Source of the DNA: Fundicoccus ignavus
GTDB lineage: Bacteria > Bacillota > Bacilli > Lactobacillales > Aerococcaceae
DNA: 40,312 bases
Assembly (NCBI RefSeq): GCF_009659375.1
Contig: NZ_WJQT01000022.1
Span: forward strand, 1-40,312
Direction: 5' to 3'
A model generated the notes under the pieces. That model worked only from the letters and a program-made list of their open reading frames with translations, ran no database searches and was not told the origin of the DNA. Below are positions 17,085 through 24,835 of the stretch, piece after piece (position 1 is the stretch's first letter; the number at the start of each line of letters is the position of its first letter). Made by a program: the position numbers and the translations under genes.

Positions 17085-17217
17085 CCCTTGAGCGTTAAAA
17101 GCACGAACGTCAGTGAAGCTTTGGAAGCGACCTCCGCCTTGGAAAACAATCAGCTGAGCGAAGTACAAAGCTTGGTAAATCAGCATAAAGATTATAATCT
17201 CTTATACTATAAAAAAA
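17085..17217 (+). repeat. interspersed intergenic repeat, copy B (best preserved)
   Basis: Contains AAGCGACCTCCGCCTTGGAA (17125-17144), AACAATCAGCTGAGCGA, AGTACAAAGCTTGGTAAATC (17162-17181) and ATAATCTCTTATACTATAAA (17194-17213). Each block recurs in at least one of copies A, C and D in the same order. Related sequence may begin near 16870. It ends against the mhq operon terminator. Confidence 0.7.
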
Positions 17218-17250
17218 CTGAAACACACTAATTATAGTGTATTCCAGTTT
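17210..17250 (-). terminator. terminator of the mhq operon
   Basis: Inverted repeat AAACTGAAACACACTA (17215-17230) against TAGTGTATTCCAGTTT (17235-17250) with a few mismatches. On the minus strand it is followed by a T-run (A's at 17210-17217). Confidence 0.75.
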
Positions 17251-17263
17251 AATTATGCTTAAA

Positions 17264-17872
17264 TTATGGATTTAGCTTTAACTCTTTTAACCAATTTTTA
17301 CCTGCGAGAATAACCTGAGGATTAATTTCATGACTATTCACCCATAATCCTTGAACAGTTGCTCCTTGATTTTTAAAGATATTGATGACACGTTCGCTTT
17401 CACTTAATGGAACAATTGGATCATGTTCTCCCATTGAAAGAAAGATTTCTAAGTTGCTCAAATCTTTGCTTTCTTCTATTTCAACAGGGTACATTGGCGC
17501 TAATAACATTGCGTATTTAAACGGATTATCATCCTGTAATAATAGATTAATGGCGATGTTTGATCCGTTGGAGAAACCTAATAATATAACTTGTTCTGTA
17601 GAAAAGTTATATTTATCCGCAAGTTCAAGAATAAATTTCTTTAATTCTTGACCACGAATTGCTAAATCTTCCATATCATATACGCCTTCTGCCTTGCGCT
17701 TGAAATAGCGATTCATCCCGTTCTCTATTACATTACCTCTAATACCAATCGCGCCAAAATCAGGATTTAACACTTCAGCAACAGGTAAAAGGTTAGTCTC
17801 GTCACCGCCAGTCCCATGCAAAGTAATAAATATTGGCATTCCTTCTTTACCGGGATTATAAATATATTTCAT
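17264..17872 (-). CDS. mhqD: carboxylesterase/phospholipase-type alpha/beta hydrolase, MhqD-like
   Basis: A 202-residue cytosolic alpha/beta hydrolase. It shows LHGTGGDE (19-25, oxyanion loop), the nucleophile elbow LLGFSNGSN (Ser101), an acid in MGEHDPIVPL and the His in VNSHEI. This is the pattern of MhqD, the hydrolase of the Bacillus and staphylococcal mhq quinone-resistance operons. Its exact substrate is not known. Here it is the last gene behind two dioxygenase genes, a flavin reductase gene and a GNAT gene, in a unit headed by mhqR, which supports the name. Confidence 0.85.
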   Translation of the reverse strand: MKYIYNPGKEGMPIFITLHGTGGDETNLLPVAEVLNPDFGAIGIRGNVIENGMNRYFKRKAEGVYDMEDLAIRGQELKKFILELADKYNFSTEQVILLGFSNGSNIAINLLLQDDNPFKYAMLLAPMYPVEIEESKDLSNLEIFLSMGEHDPIVPLSESERVINIFKNQGATVQGLWVNSHEINPQVILAGKNWLKELKLNP

Positions 17873-17897
17873 GAATCTAACTCCTTTTTACTATTGA

Positions 17898-18179
17898 TTA
17901 ACCTAAAATATCCTTGTATTTATCTGGAAACTTTTCAATTCTTGCTTTTACAAACGGACATAATGGAATAATTTTCAAACCATTCTCTCTAGCATACGCT
18001 ACCGTTTTATCTAACAGAATATCCCCTACACCTTGTCCTCGAAATTCATCTCCAACCACAGTATGATCAACAATTATTTTAGTTTCACCTGTAGGAACAA
18101 ACGTCATCTCTGCTCGAATACTATTCTCATCATTTCCAATATAAAACTTATTATGTCCTTGTTTAATTGTATAAGTCAT
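17898..18179 (-). CDS. small GNAT N-acetyltransferase, NATD1/YjdJ type
   Basis: A 93-residue protein, the usual length for this minimal GNAT family. It has DHTVVGDEFRGQGVGDILLD (acetyl-CoA pyrophosphate loop R/Q-x-x-G-x-G/A, about 44-58) and the family-typical C-terminal block IIPLCPFVKARIEK. The substrate is unknown. AAGGAGCC precedes the ATG. It lies within the mhq-type operon, 25 bases from the mhqD start and 14 bases after the flavin reductase gene, so it is presumably induced with them. Confidence 0.9.
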   Translation of the reverse strand: MTYTIKQGHNKFYIGNDENSIRAEMTFVPTGETKIIVDHTVVGDEFRGQGVGDILLDKTVAYARENGLKIIPLCPFVKARIEKFPDKYKDILG

Positions 18180-18193
18180 TTTAAAGGCTCCTT

Positions 18194-18817
18194 TTATTGA
18201 TTTGGTCTGATTAATTCAAACGTTTTACCTATTTCGGCATAGTCATTTCCTGCTAAACGGCTAACTGCAGCTAATTTATCTGCATCAATATAACCAGTAT
18301 TTGGATTATAAACTTCACTATCTAAATGATAGTGCACTACTTTTAGTAATAATAAGTCAGCAGTGGGTATATCTTCTTCTTCGATGACAACATGATGATA
18401 TAATTCAGTTTCAAATCTTACTTTAGCTTCGTTTACGCCTGGTACATTAATTACTTTTGAAGGAGCAAGAGTGAAATTTGCAATTGAGAGTTCACTTGTG
18501 TCTGGATCTAATGGTGCAGAGGCAAGGTTGGCTTGTTCAACATTATGTTGACTGACTACATGTATGACAGCTTGCTTAGTTTCAAGTATGTTTCTAGCCG
18601 TATCCTTCATTTGCCCCGCTACCCTCTGAACTGCAACAGATAAGATGGGCGGACGATACGTGACCATATTAAAATAACTGAACGGAGCTAGATTAATGAC
18701 TTCATCTTTTGAAAGTGATGAAACTAGCGCAATTGGTCGCGGAATTACTGAGCCTATCATTATCTTATATTTATCTTTAGCTGTTAATTCTTCGGGTTTA
18801 TAACTAAACATACTCAT
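18194..18817 (-). CDS. flavin reductase family protein (FMN-binding split barrel)
   Basis: A 207-residue flavin-reductase-like protein. The N-terminal block contains MIGSVIPRPIALVSSLS, NLAPFSYFN and PPILSVAVQR, which form the FMN site of DIM6/NTAB-type proteins. It likely reduces flavin with NAD(P)H or binds FMN as a redox cofactor; its partner is not visible. Its place between dioxygenase-like genes and a hydrolase gene suggests a role in reducing or breaking down aromatic or quinone compounds. Either of the first two Met codons could be the start. Confidence 0.88.
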   Translation of the reverse strand: MSMFSYKPEELTAKDKYKIMIGSVIPRPIALVSSLSKDEVINLAPFSYFNMVTYRPPILSVAVQRVAGQMKDTARNILETKQAVIHVVSQHNVEQANLASAPLDPDTSELSIANFTLAPSKVINVPGVNEAKVRFETELYHHVVIEEEDIPTADLLLLKVVHYHLDSEVYNPNTGYIDADKLAAVSRLAGNDYAEIGKTFELIRPNQ

Positions 18818-18833
18818 AACCTCTTTTCATAAA

Positions 18834-19727
18834 CTAAACATTTAGTTCCGGCAATGCCGCTTCATACTCTGCTCGATGAGCTTCATACCATGGCGGCAAC
18901 ATCAAAGAACTTCCTGCTTCTTCTTTTGTCTCATCAATAAAGAAACCTGGTGTATCTGTTGCATACTCAAATATAATATCACCTTTTTCTTTTAAATAGA
19001 TGGCATCAAAGTAATGGCGAGGTTTAATTTCCGTAACAGCATAACCTTTGTTATAAAGATCCTCTTGCCATTCGCGGTGAACTTCTTTGTTAGGCACACT
19101 CCAAGCAATATGATGAACGGTCCCTACTCCCCAACGTCCATTACGCAATGGTTGACGTGGAATAATCAAATGATGACGTTCTGCGCCAATTGTTTCTAGG
19201 TGGTAATAATAATCCGTAGTGTCCGTTACAACTAAGCCCATATCATCCGTTAATGTTCTTAATGTGACATCTGGTTTGCTTGAAAGTAACATAGATCCAT
19301 GAAAACCTATAATTTTATGATTATCTGCTTCTTCTGTACCTTCCACTAATGCTAATGCCAAGCCATGATAATCCGTGAATTCTAAAGTTGCACCATTGAA
19401 CAAACCTGTTAAACGTACATCGATTTGTTTTTTTTCTAAATAAGTTTTCCAATAATCTAGAGAACCTTTAGGAATTCTGAAAGCAATTCGTCCAACTTGC
19501 CCACTACCTACTCGCCCTTCATAGGCATTCACCCAGTTAAAAAAAGTAATAATTGTTCCAGGAGTGGCATCATCATCACCAAAGTATAAATGATAGACGC
19601 CTGGATCATCAAAATTGACTGTTCTTTTAACAAATTTAAGTCCCAAAATATCGCGATAAAATTCAACTGTTTCTACCGGATTCCCTACAATTGCTGATAT
19701 ATGATGTATTTTATTAATTGCTTCCAT
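18834..19727 (-). CDS. ring-cleaving dioxygenase/glyoxalase family protein, MhqE/MhqO-like (second copy)
   Basis: A 297-residue protein with two vicinal-oxygen-chelate halves (about 5-125 and 150-285). Likely metal ligands are in KIHHISAIVG, TVHHIAWSVPN and IIFEYATDTPGF, the His-His-Glu pattern of extradiol dioxygenases. Mhq proteins of this group are linked to protection from catechols, methylhydroquinone and other quinones. It has a paralogue 31 bases upstream; the two share domain order but differ along their length, so they are not a recent duplication. GGAAAGG precedes the ATG. Confidence 0.87.
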   Translation of the reverse strand: MEAINKIHHISAIVGNPVETVEFYRDILGLKFVKRTVNFDDPGVYHLYFGDDDATPGTIITFFNWVNAYEGRVGSGQVGRIAFRIPKGSLDYWKTYLEKKQIDVRLTGLFNGATLEFTDYHGLALALVEGTEEADNHKIIGFHGSMLLSSKPDVTLRTLTDDMGLVVTDTTDYYYHLETIGAERHHLIIPRQPLRNGRWGVGTVHHIAWSVPNKEVHREWQEDLYNKGYAVTEIKPRHYFDAIYLKEKGDIIFEYATDTPGFFIDETKEEAGSSLMLPPWYEAHRAEYEAALPELNV

Positions 19728-19758
19728 TATAACCCTTTCCTATCTATGTAACTAATCA

Positions 19759-20718
19759 TTAGTGTTCGCGACTCGTATCGAACGGACGAATCTCTGATTC
19801 AATTTCTGCTCGTTTGTTTTCTAAAAATGGTGGTAAAGATAAACTCTCGCCTAATGTTTCATATGGTTCATCTCCCATAAATCCAGGACCATCTGTTGAT
19901 AATTCGATTAGTATATGCCCAATTCTAGTATATAGTGCTTCAAAGAAGAATCGGTCTACCCAACCAGAATGTCTAATTCCAAGTTCATTATATTTTGCTT
20001 CCCAAGCTTTAATCGCCTCGTGATCTGCTACTCTAAATGATACATGGTGAACTTGTCCATAACCTTGTTGTCCAACGGGGCCTGCTTCATTACGTCGTAG
20101 AATTAATTGTCCTCCGTTACCACCCTCACCTTGCTCTAAAACAGCAACATCTTCTTCGTCAATAACTAACTTCATATTATAGATAACTTGCATTAACTGT
20201 TTAAAATCTTCAAAATAACTTACAGTAATTTCAATGGGTCCTAAACCATTGATTGCAAATTCTTCAGGTACTGGTCCATTTTTCCATGCATGTCCTGGCG
20301 CTACGCCGGTATTATTTTCATCAGATATTAGTTGATAAGTTTGACCATCTTCTTCTTCAAACGGCAATACTTTCTTACCAAATAAATCTTGAATGCCTTC
20401 ATGTTTCACATTATATTCTTCAAAACGATTTAAATAATAATTCAACGCTTCGTCGTTTGGTACTCTTAACCCAATACGACTGATTGAATTGGTACCGTTA
20501 ATTCCTTTGGGATTATTAGGAAAATCAAAAAATGTTAAATCAGTACCTGGTGTTCCAAAATCATCTGCGAAAAATGTATGGTAAGTATGAATGTCATCTT
20601 GATTGACAGTTTTCTTTACCAAACGCATTCCTAGTATATTAGTGATAAATTCATAATTGCGTTCAGCATCGTTCGTCATTGCAGTTACATGGTGAATTCC
20701 TATTAATTCTTGTGTCAT
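19759..20718 (-). CDS. mhqE: ring-cleaving dioxygenase/glyoxalase family protein, MhqE/MhqO-like (first copy)
   Basis: A 319-residue protein of the same two-domain type as its neighbour. Putative ligands are in GIHHVTAMTND, GQVHHVSFRVAD and ILIELSTDGPGF. A short acidic insert, EEDVAVLEQGEGGNGGQ, lies between the domains. It is the first structural gene after mhqR. A palindromic MhqR-box lies at 20750-20767 between the two genes, so it may have its own promoter in addition to read-through. The ribosome binding site is weak. The family is clear; the choice of mhqE over mhqO is by operon position. Confidence 0.87.
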   Translation of the reverse strand: MTQELIGIHHVTAMTNDAERNYEFITNILGMRLVKKTVNQDDIHTYHTFFADDFGTPGTDLTFFDFPNNPKGINGTNSISRIGLRVPNDEALNYYLNRFEEYNVKHEGIQDLFGKKVLPFEEEDGQTYQLISDENNTGVAPGHAWKNGPVPEEFAINGLGPIEITVSYFEDFKQLMQVIYNMKLVIDEEDVAVLEQGEGGNGGQLILRRNEAGPVGQQGYGQVHHVSFRVADHEAIKAWEAKYNELGIRHSGWVDRFFFEALYTRIGHILIELSTDGPGFMGDEPYETLGESLSLPPFLENKRAEIESEIRPFDTSREH

Positions 20719-20749
20719 AATTTATTCCAACTTTCTTTATATTTTTCTT

Positions 20750-20767
20750 TATCTCGAATTCGAGGTA
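20750..20767. promoter_or_regulatory. MhqR operator, near-perfect palindrome
   Basis: TATCTCGAATTCGAGGTA is a palindrome with one mismatch and closely fits the MhqR box known from Bacillus subtilis (ATCT-cga-a-t-tcg-AGAT). It lies between mhqR and the first dioxygenase gene. Confidence 0.8.
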
Positions 20768-20785
20768 AATGTTTTGAATTTAAAA

Positions 20786-21211
20786 TTAGCCATGACGGCT
20801 AATTTTAGCTAGTGTTGCTTTTAATTGTGCTAACTCGTCTTCACTAAGCGTTGCAAACATATTACTAATATGCTCTGAGTGTTTAGGGAATACTCCATCC
20901 ATTACTTCTTTACCAGCTTCGGTAATTGATGCATAAGTTACTCGACGATCCTTTGTATCTGGGCGTCTTTCGATTAAACCTTTATCGCATAATTTATCGA
21001 CTACATATGTAGTACTACTACTTGCGATTAGAATTCTCTCACCAATTCTTTGAATAGGCTGTTCTCCTCTATTATACAGTAGTTCTAAAACAGCGAATTC
21101 TGTTACGTTTAGTCCAATTGAAGCTGCATCTGATTTTGCTATTTGACTGAGTGCGTTATTGGTTCTCATAATTGCAATGAATAAATTTAAAGATTCTTTT
21201 GTACGATCCAC
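20786..21211 (-). CDS. mhqR: MarR-family repressor MhqR
   Basis: Predicted repressor of the downstream operon, released by quinone-like electrophiles. From the GTG at 21211 it is 141 residues. The winged helix-turn-helix core is easy to follow: TEFAVLELLYNRGEQPIQRI, then ASSSTTYVVDKLCDKGLIER and RPDTKDRRVTYASITEAGKE, very close to Bacillus MhqR. The frame is open to an ATG at 21229, but its first codons are themselves the AGAGGAGGG ribosome binding site for the GTG six bases further on. One Cys (in KLCDKG) lies in the DNA-binding domain. Four operator-like sites surround the gene. Confidence 0.93.
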   Translation of the reverse strand: MDRTKESLNLFIAIMRTNNALSQIAKSDAASIGLNVTEFAVLELLYNRGEQPIQRIGERILIASSSTTYVVDKLCDKGLIERRPDTKDRRVTYASITEAGKEVMDGVFPKHSEHISNMFATLSEDELAQLKATLAKISRHG

Positions 21212-21230
21212 TACATTCCCTCCTCTCATT

Positions 21231-21250
21231 TTATCTCGATTTCGTATTAA
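21231..21250. promoter_or_regulatory. MhqR-like operator in the mhqR leader
   Basis: TTATCTCGATTTCGTATTAA keeps one full half-site (ATCTCGA) and part of the other. It lies just upstream of the mhqR ribosome binding site, where bound repressor could also block elongation. Confidence 0.55.
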
Positions 21251-21317
21251 CTATATCTTGGATAAATTGATTTGCCAACTACTTATTTGAATGTTTTTTT
21301 ATTTATCCAAAGTCTGA

Positions 21318-21334
21318 TATCTCGAATTAAATCT
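21318..21334. promoter_or_regulatory. MhqR-like operator over the mhqR start site
   Basis: TATCTCGAATTAAATCT has one consensus half-site (ATCTCGAA) and a weak second half. It lies directly downstream of the -10 at 21335-21340, so it covers the transcription start. It is offset by exactly 21 bases from the next operator. Confidence 0.7.
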
Positions 21335-21363
21335 ATTATATCTCGAATTAATATCAATGTCAA
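21335..21363 (-). promoter_or_regulatory. mhqR operon promoter
   Basis: Perfect minus-strand consensus: -35 TTGACA (21358-21363), 17-base spacer, -10 TATAAT (21335-21340). The spacer is almost filled by an MhqR-like operator, and a second operator abuts the -10. A strong promoter held off by a repressor is the natural reading. Confidence 0.85.
21339..21355. promoter_or_regulatory. MhqR-like operator inside the promoter spacer
   Basis: TATCTCGAATTAATATC occupies the region between -35 and -10 of the mhqR promoter and repeats the half-site of the 21318-21334 operator two helical turns away. Confidence 0.7.
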
Positions 21364-21438
21364 GTTTATTTACGTTAAAAATATTTAAACGACATAAAAC
21401 GCCTTATTAAAGCGATTATGCACTAATTATCCTTTTTT

Positions 21439-21473
21439 TGTTAGCGGTAACAATTATCAAGAAAACGATTGCA
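21439..21473 (+). promoter_or_regulatory. two cre-like (CcpA/LacI-family) sites
   Basis: TGTTAGCGGTAACA (21439-21452) matches the cre consensus with one mismatch. AGAAAACGATTGCA (21460-21473) matches with two. Their CG centres are 21 bases apart, on one face of the helix. The second overlaps the -35 of the sugar ABC promoter. Confidence 0.6.
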
Positions 21474-21496
21474 TAATTTAATCGTTAAGTTATAAT
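21469..21496 (+). promoter_or_regulatory. promoter of the sugar ABC operon
   Basis: -35 TTGCAT (21469-21474), 16-base spacer, perfect -10 TATAAT (21491-21496), about 45 bases before the start codon and overlapped by a cre-like site. Confidence 0.65.
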
Positions 21497-21542
21497 ATAG
21501 TTGTAAATAGTTAAGGAATATAATTTCAAGGAGGAATTTTTG

Positions 21543-22823
21543 ATGTCAAAATGGTTGAACAAATTAACTAAAGTCGCATTGTCCGCTGGTTTATTAGCAA
21601 CTATTGGAGGTACTACTGCTCAAGCTGCTTCCGATGATCCAAACTCTTTCACGCTTTATTCAAACAAAAGTGAAACTCAAGAAGCTTTGACTTCTTATGC
21701 TGCTGCATGGGGTGAAGCAAATGGTGTAAATGTTAATATTAAAGTCTGTTCAGGTGCATGTTCATTAGGCGATCAATTAAAGGCTGATTTTACTGCTGGG
21801 GAAGGCCCAGATGTATTCGTAATTGAAGGCCAAAGCGGATTCGATTTATGGGCTGATATGTTACAACCTATCTCAGGCGAATGGGTAGACCAAACTGAAT
21901 TTGAATTTATTCAAAACGATGAAGTGTTTGGTTTCCCAGTATCTGTTGAAGGTTACGGTTTAGCTTATAATGCTGATTTATTAGCAGAAGCTGGAATTGA
22001 TCCAGAATCTTTAACTTCATTTGAAACTTTAGCTGCTGCTTTCGCTGATTTAGATGCTAAAAAAGAAGAATTAGGTTTAATTTCGGTTGTAGCTAACGCT
22101 ACGATGGAAGGTGAAACTTGGATCATGGGTAACCACGATTTCAACGCTTACCTTGGTAGCGGTCTAGCAAATGGTGATCGTACTGTTACAGAGCAAGTTG
22201 TGGCTGGTGAAACAGATGCTGAACGTATGGCTGGTTACGCTGATTGGGTAGAGTTATTATTTAATTACACTGATCCTCAAATGCTAACTGTTGGAACGCA
22301 AGATGACATGGATATTGCTTTTGCCACAGGTCAAACTGCATTCTTACACCAAGGTAACTGGAAAGATCCTAACTTAGCTGAATTAGAAGCTGACTTTGCA
22401 ATGGGCTTTATCCCTTATCAAATTTCTAGCGAATTTGATGGTGAAGGTTTATTTATCGGAGCACCTTCTTACTATGTTGTCAATAAAGACACTGGAGCAT
22501 TAGATTCAATTAACAAATTCTTTGAAGATATGGTAGCTACACCAGAGGGGCAAGACTACATGGTAAATCAAGCGAATATGATTTCTCCATTCTCTTCTAC
22601 TGAAGAAACACCCGCTGCTCCCCTATCTGCATTTTTAGCTGACTGGATTGCTGCAGAAAAAACTGTTTATTCATTTGACAATACTTATTACATGCCAGAC
22701 GGATTTGGTATGAACAATCTAGGGCCAATTTACGGACAATTTGCTCAAGGTAATATTGACAAAGCTCAGTTCATCGAGTTAATGACTACAGAAATTGCAA
22801 AAGTTCCTGAGTTATTAGGCAAT
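21543..22823 (+). CDS. sugar ABC transporter substrate-binding protein, non-lipoprotein form
   Basis: Extracellular solute-binding protein of the family that binds malto- or other oligosaccharides. The ATG at 21543 has AAGGAGG eight bases upstream; the TTG at 21540 is too close. Residues 1-28 form a signal peptide (KWLNKLTK, hydrophobic core, then TTAQA before ASDD), which looks like a signal peptidase I site. There is no lipobox Cys, unusual for a Gram-positive binding protein. The mature domain has GPDVFVIEG, YYVVNKDTGALD and a C-terminal MPDGFGMNNLG. Two Cys (C69, C73; CSGAC) might form a disulfide. Two permease genes follow after a hairpin. Confidence 0.88.
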
Positions 22824-22841
22824 TAATTTACTCGGTTTACG

Positions 22842-22880
22842 AAAAGCAGCTAACTGGGTTTCCTAGTCAGCTGCTTTTTA
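22842..22880 (+). terminator. intra-operon hairpin between binding protein and permeases
   Basis: Stem AAAAGCAGCTAACT pairs with AGTCAGCTGCTTTT (one mismatch), followed by a T-run. Placed after the binding-protein gene, it probably gives partial termination, so more binding protein is made than permease. Confidence 0.75.
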
Positions 22881-22901
22881 TTCTTAGAGAGGAAGATTCC
22901 T

Positions 22902-23831
22902 ATGGCTACAAAAGCTCCTAAAAAATTTAATCGTACAAGCCGTGATACACGTAACTTTTTCTTTTTAGTTACACCGGCAGTGTTTATATTCCTATTGGTT
23001 ATTGCAATACCATTCGGTCTAGGTGTGTATTATTCATTTACTGATTGGGGTGGTGTTACACAATCAGAAACAAACTTTATTGGTTTCCACAATTATATTC
23101 AAAGTTTAACTGACACAAGATTCCAGTATTCATTAATGATTACATTCTTATTTGCCATTATTAATGTCATCGTCATCAACATCGTTTCATTTAGTCTCGC
23201 CCTTTTAGTTTCTAGTTCAATAAAGGGTCGAAATCTATATCGTGCTGGATTCTTTTTACCAAACCTAATTGGTGGTCTTGTACTAGGATATATTTGGCAA
23301 TTTATTTACAATCAAGTGTTCCCTTCTTTGGGTGATGCCATTGGTAGTGAATGGCTCATGACAAACTTGTTCTTAGGCAAACCTAATTTGGCAATGTCTG
23401 CTTTAGTCATGACAAACACATGGCAATATGCGGGTTATATTATGATGATTTACTTTGCTGGCTTACAGAGTGTTCCCGAATCACTTTACGAATCAGCTTC
23501 ATTAGATGGTGCTAACTGGTGGTATAAACTACGCCACATTACTATTCCTATGGTTATGTCATCCTTTACAGTTTCACTATTCTTAACCATTAATAACTCG
23601 TTTAAAATTTATGATGTTAACGTGTCGTTAACTGGTGGTGGTCCTTCGATTATGTGGCAAGGTCAAGCAATAAAAGGAACAGAATTCATCACAATGAACA
23701 TCTATAATACGGCTTCTGTCGAAAATCAATTGGCACGCGGTCAAGCGAGAGCAGTTATCCTTTTTGTAATCTTAGTTATCATTAGTTTAACTCAAACAAC
23801 AATTACTAAAAGACGAGAGGTTGAAATGTAA
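22902..23831 (+). CDS. sugar ABC transporter permease (MalF/MsmF type)
   Basis: Inner component of a carbohydrate ABC importer. The 309-residue protein has six predicted membrane helices, the first at about 23-43, and the cytoplasmic EAA loop ESASLDGANWWYKLRHITIP (about 200) that contacts the ATPase. FKIYDVNVSLTGGGP is typical of MalF-like permeases. AGAGAGGAAG lies before the ATG. Its stop overlaps the start of the next permease gene by one base. Confidence 0.92.
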   Translation: MATKAPKKFNRTSRDTRNFFFLVTPAVFIFLLVIAIPFGLGVYYSFTDWGGVTQSETNFIGFHNYIQSLTDTRFQYSLMITFLFAIINVIVINIVSFSLALLVSSSIKGRNLYRAGFFLPNLIGGLVLGYIWQFIYNQVFPSLGDAIGSEWLMTNLFLGKPNLAMSALVMTNTWQYAGYIMMIYFAGLQSVPESLYESASLDGANWWYKLRHITIPMVMSSFTVSLFLTINNSFKIYDVNVSLTGGGPSIMWQGQAIKGTEFITMNIYNTASVENQLARGQARAVILFVILVIISLTQTTITKRREVEM

Positions 23832-24703
23832 TGAAATCCAGAAAAAGTGGTCTATTTGCATTAGAAATTGTCGCAATTTTAGCTTTCATACTTTTCATCA
23901 GTCCTTTTTTCCTGATTTTAATTAACTCAGCGAAATCTTCACGTGAAATTTTATTAAATCCGTTATCTTTACCTCAAGATTGGGGAATATTCATTGAAAA
24001 TATTGTTTCAATATGGAACAATCCTTCAATTAATTATGCTGAAAGTTTTATATCATCAATTATCATTACGGTAGTTTCACTGTTAGTTATCACATTAATT
24101 TCATCATTAGCTGCCTGGGGGCTTGTTCGTCGTAAATCAAAAGCGTCTAACTTTATTTTTCTAATGTTTGTCGCTTCAATGGTTATTCCATTTCAAGTGG
24201 TAATGTACCCACTGATTTCATGGTTTAGAACTTTACAAGAGCACGTAACACAACCTTTATTTGGTTTTAATTTATTGAGATCCTATTGGGGGGTATTCTT
24301 AGCATATGCTGGTTTTGGAATGGGGATGTCAGTCTTCATGTTCCATGGCTTCATTAAATCTGTGCCCATTGAGATTGAAGAGGCAGCTGAAATCGACGGA
24401 GCAAATAAAATGCAAACTTTCTTTTATATTGTCCTACCGTTATTAAAACCGATTACTGTGACTATTTTAATTTTAAATGGTATTTGGATTTGGAACGATT
24501 ACTTACTACCATTGCTTCTACTTGGTGTTGGAAATGATATCCAAACCTTACCGATTGCTGTCGCAAACTTTGCTGGTTCATATACGAAACAATGGGATAT
24601 GATTCTTACTTCTTCATTAATGGTCATTGCCCCTGTTGTCATTCTGTTCATATTTGCCCAAAAACATATTATGAAAGGTATGGTTGAAGGCGCCATCAAA
24701 TAG
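23831..24703 (+). CDS. sugar ABC transporter permease (MalG/MsmG type)
   Basis: Second permease subunit, 290 residues with six predicted helices and the EAA loop EAAEIDGANKMQTFFYIVLP (about 182-201). It partners the upstream permease, with which it overlaps (TAATG). No ATPase gene follows; as in many Lactobacillales, a shared MsmK-type ATPase encoded elsewhere probably drives it. A terminator ends the operon. Confidence 0.92.
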   Translation: MKSRKSGLFALEIVAILAFILFISPFFLILINSAKSSREILLNPLSLPQDWGIFIENIVSIWNNPSINYAESFISSIIITVVSLLVITLISSLAAWGLVRRKSKASNFIFLMFVASMVIPFQVVMYPLISWFRTLQEHVTQPLFGFNLLRSYWGVFLAYAGFGMGMSVFMFHGFIKSVPIEIEEAAEIDGANKMQTFFYIVLPLLKPITVTILILNGIWIWNDYLLPLLLLGVGNDIQTLPIAVANFAGSYTKQWDMILTSSLMVIAPVVILFIFAQKHIMKGMVEGAIK

Positions 24704-24711
24704 CATTATTT

Positions 24712-24741
24712 AAGACACAGACTTAAGTTTGTGTCTTTTTC
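24712..24741 (+). terminator. terminator of the sugar ABC operon
   Basis: Stem AAGACACAGACT and AGTTTGTGTCTT (one G-U pair) with a two-base loop, then a short T-run. Confidence 0.8.
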
Positions 24742-24835
24742 CTATAGTATTGGCTTATAAGAGCAAAAGTTGCATTTTCTATGAATTAATTATAAGCTAT
24801 CTCCATAATAACTTTAGATTGAAAGGAAGATTATA

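Noticed and set aside
16998..17186. 62-residue minus-strand frame
   Set aside because: Also a translation through repeat copy B, with no ribosome binding site.
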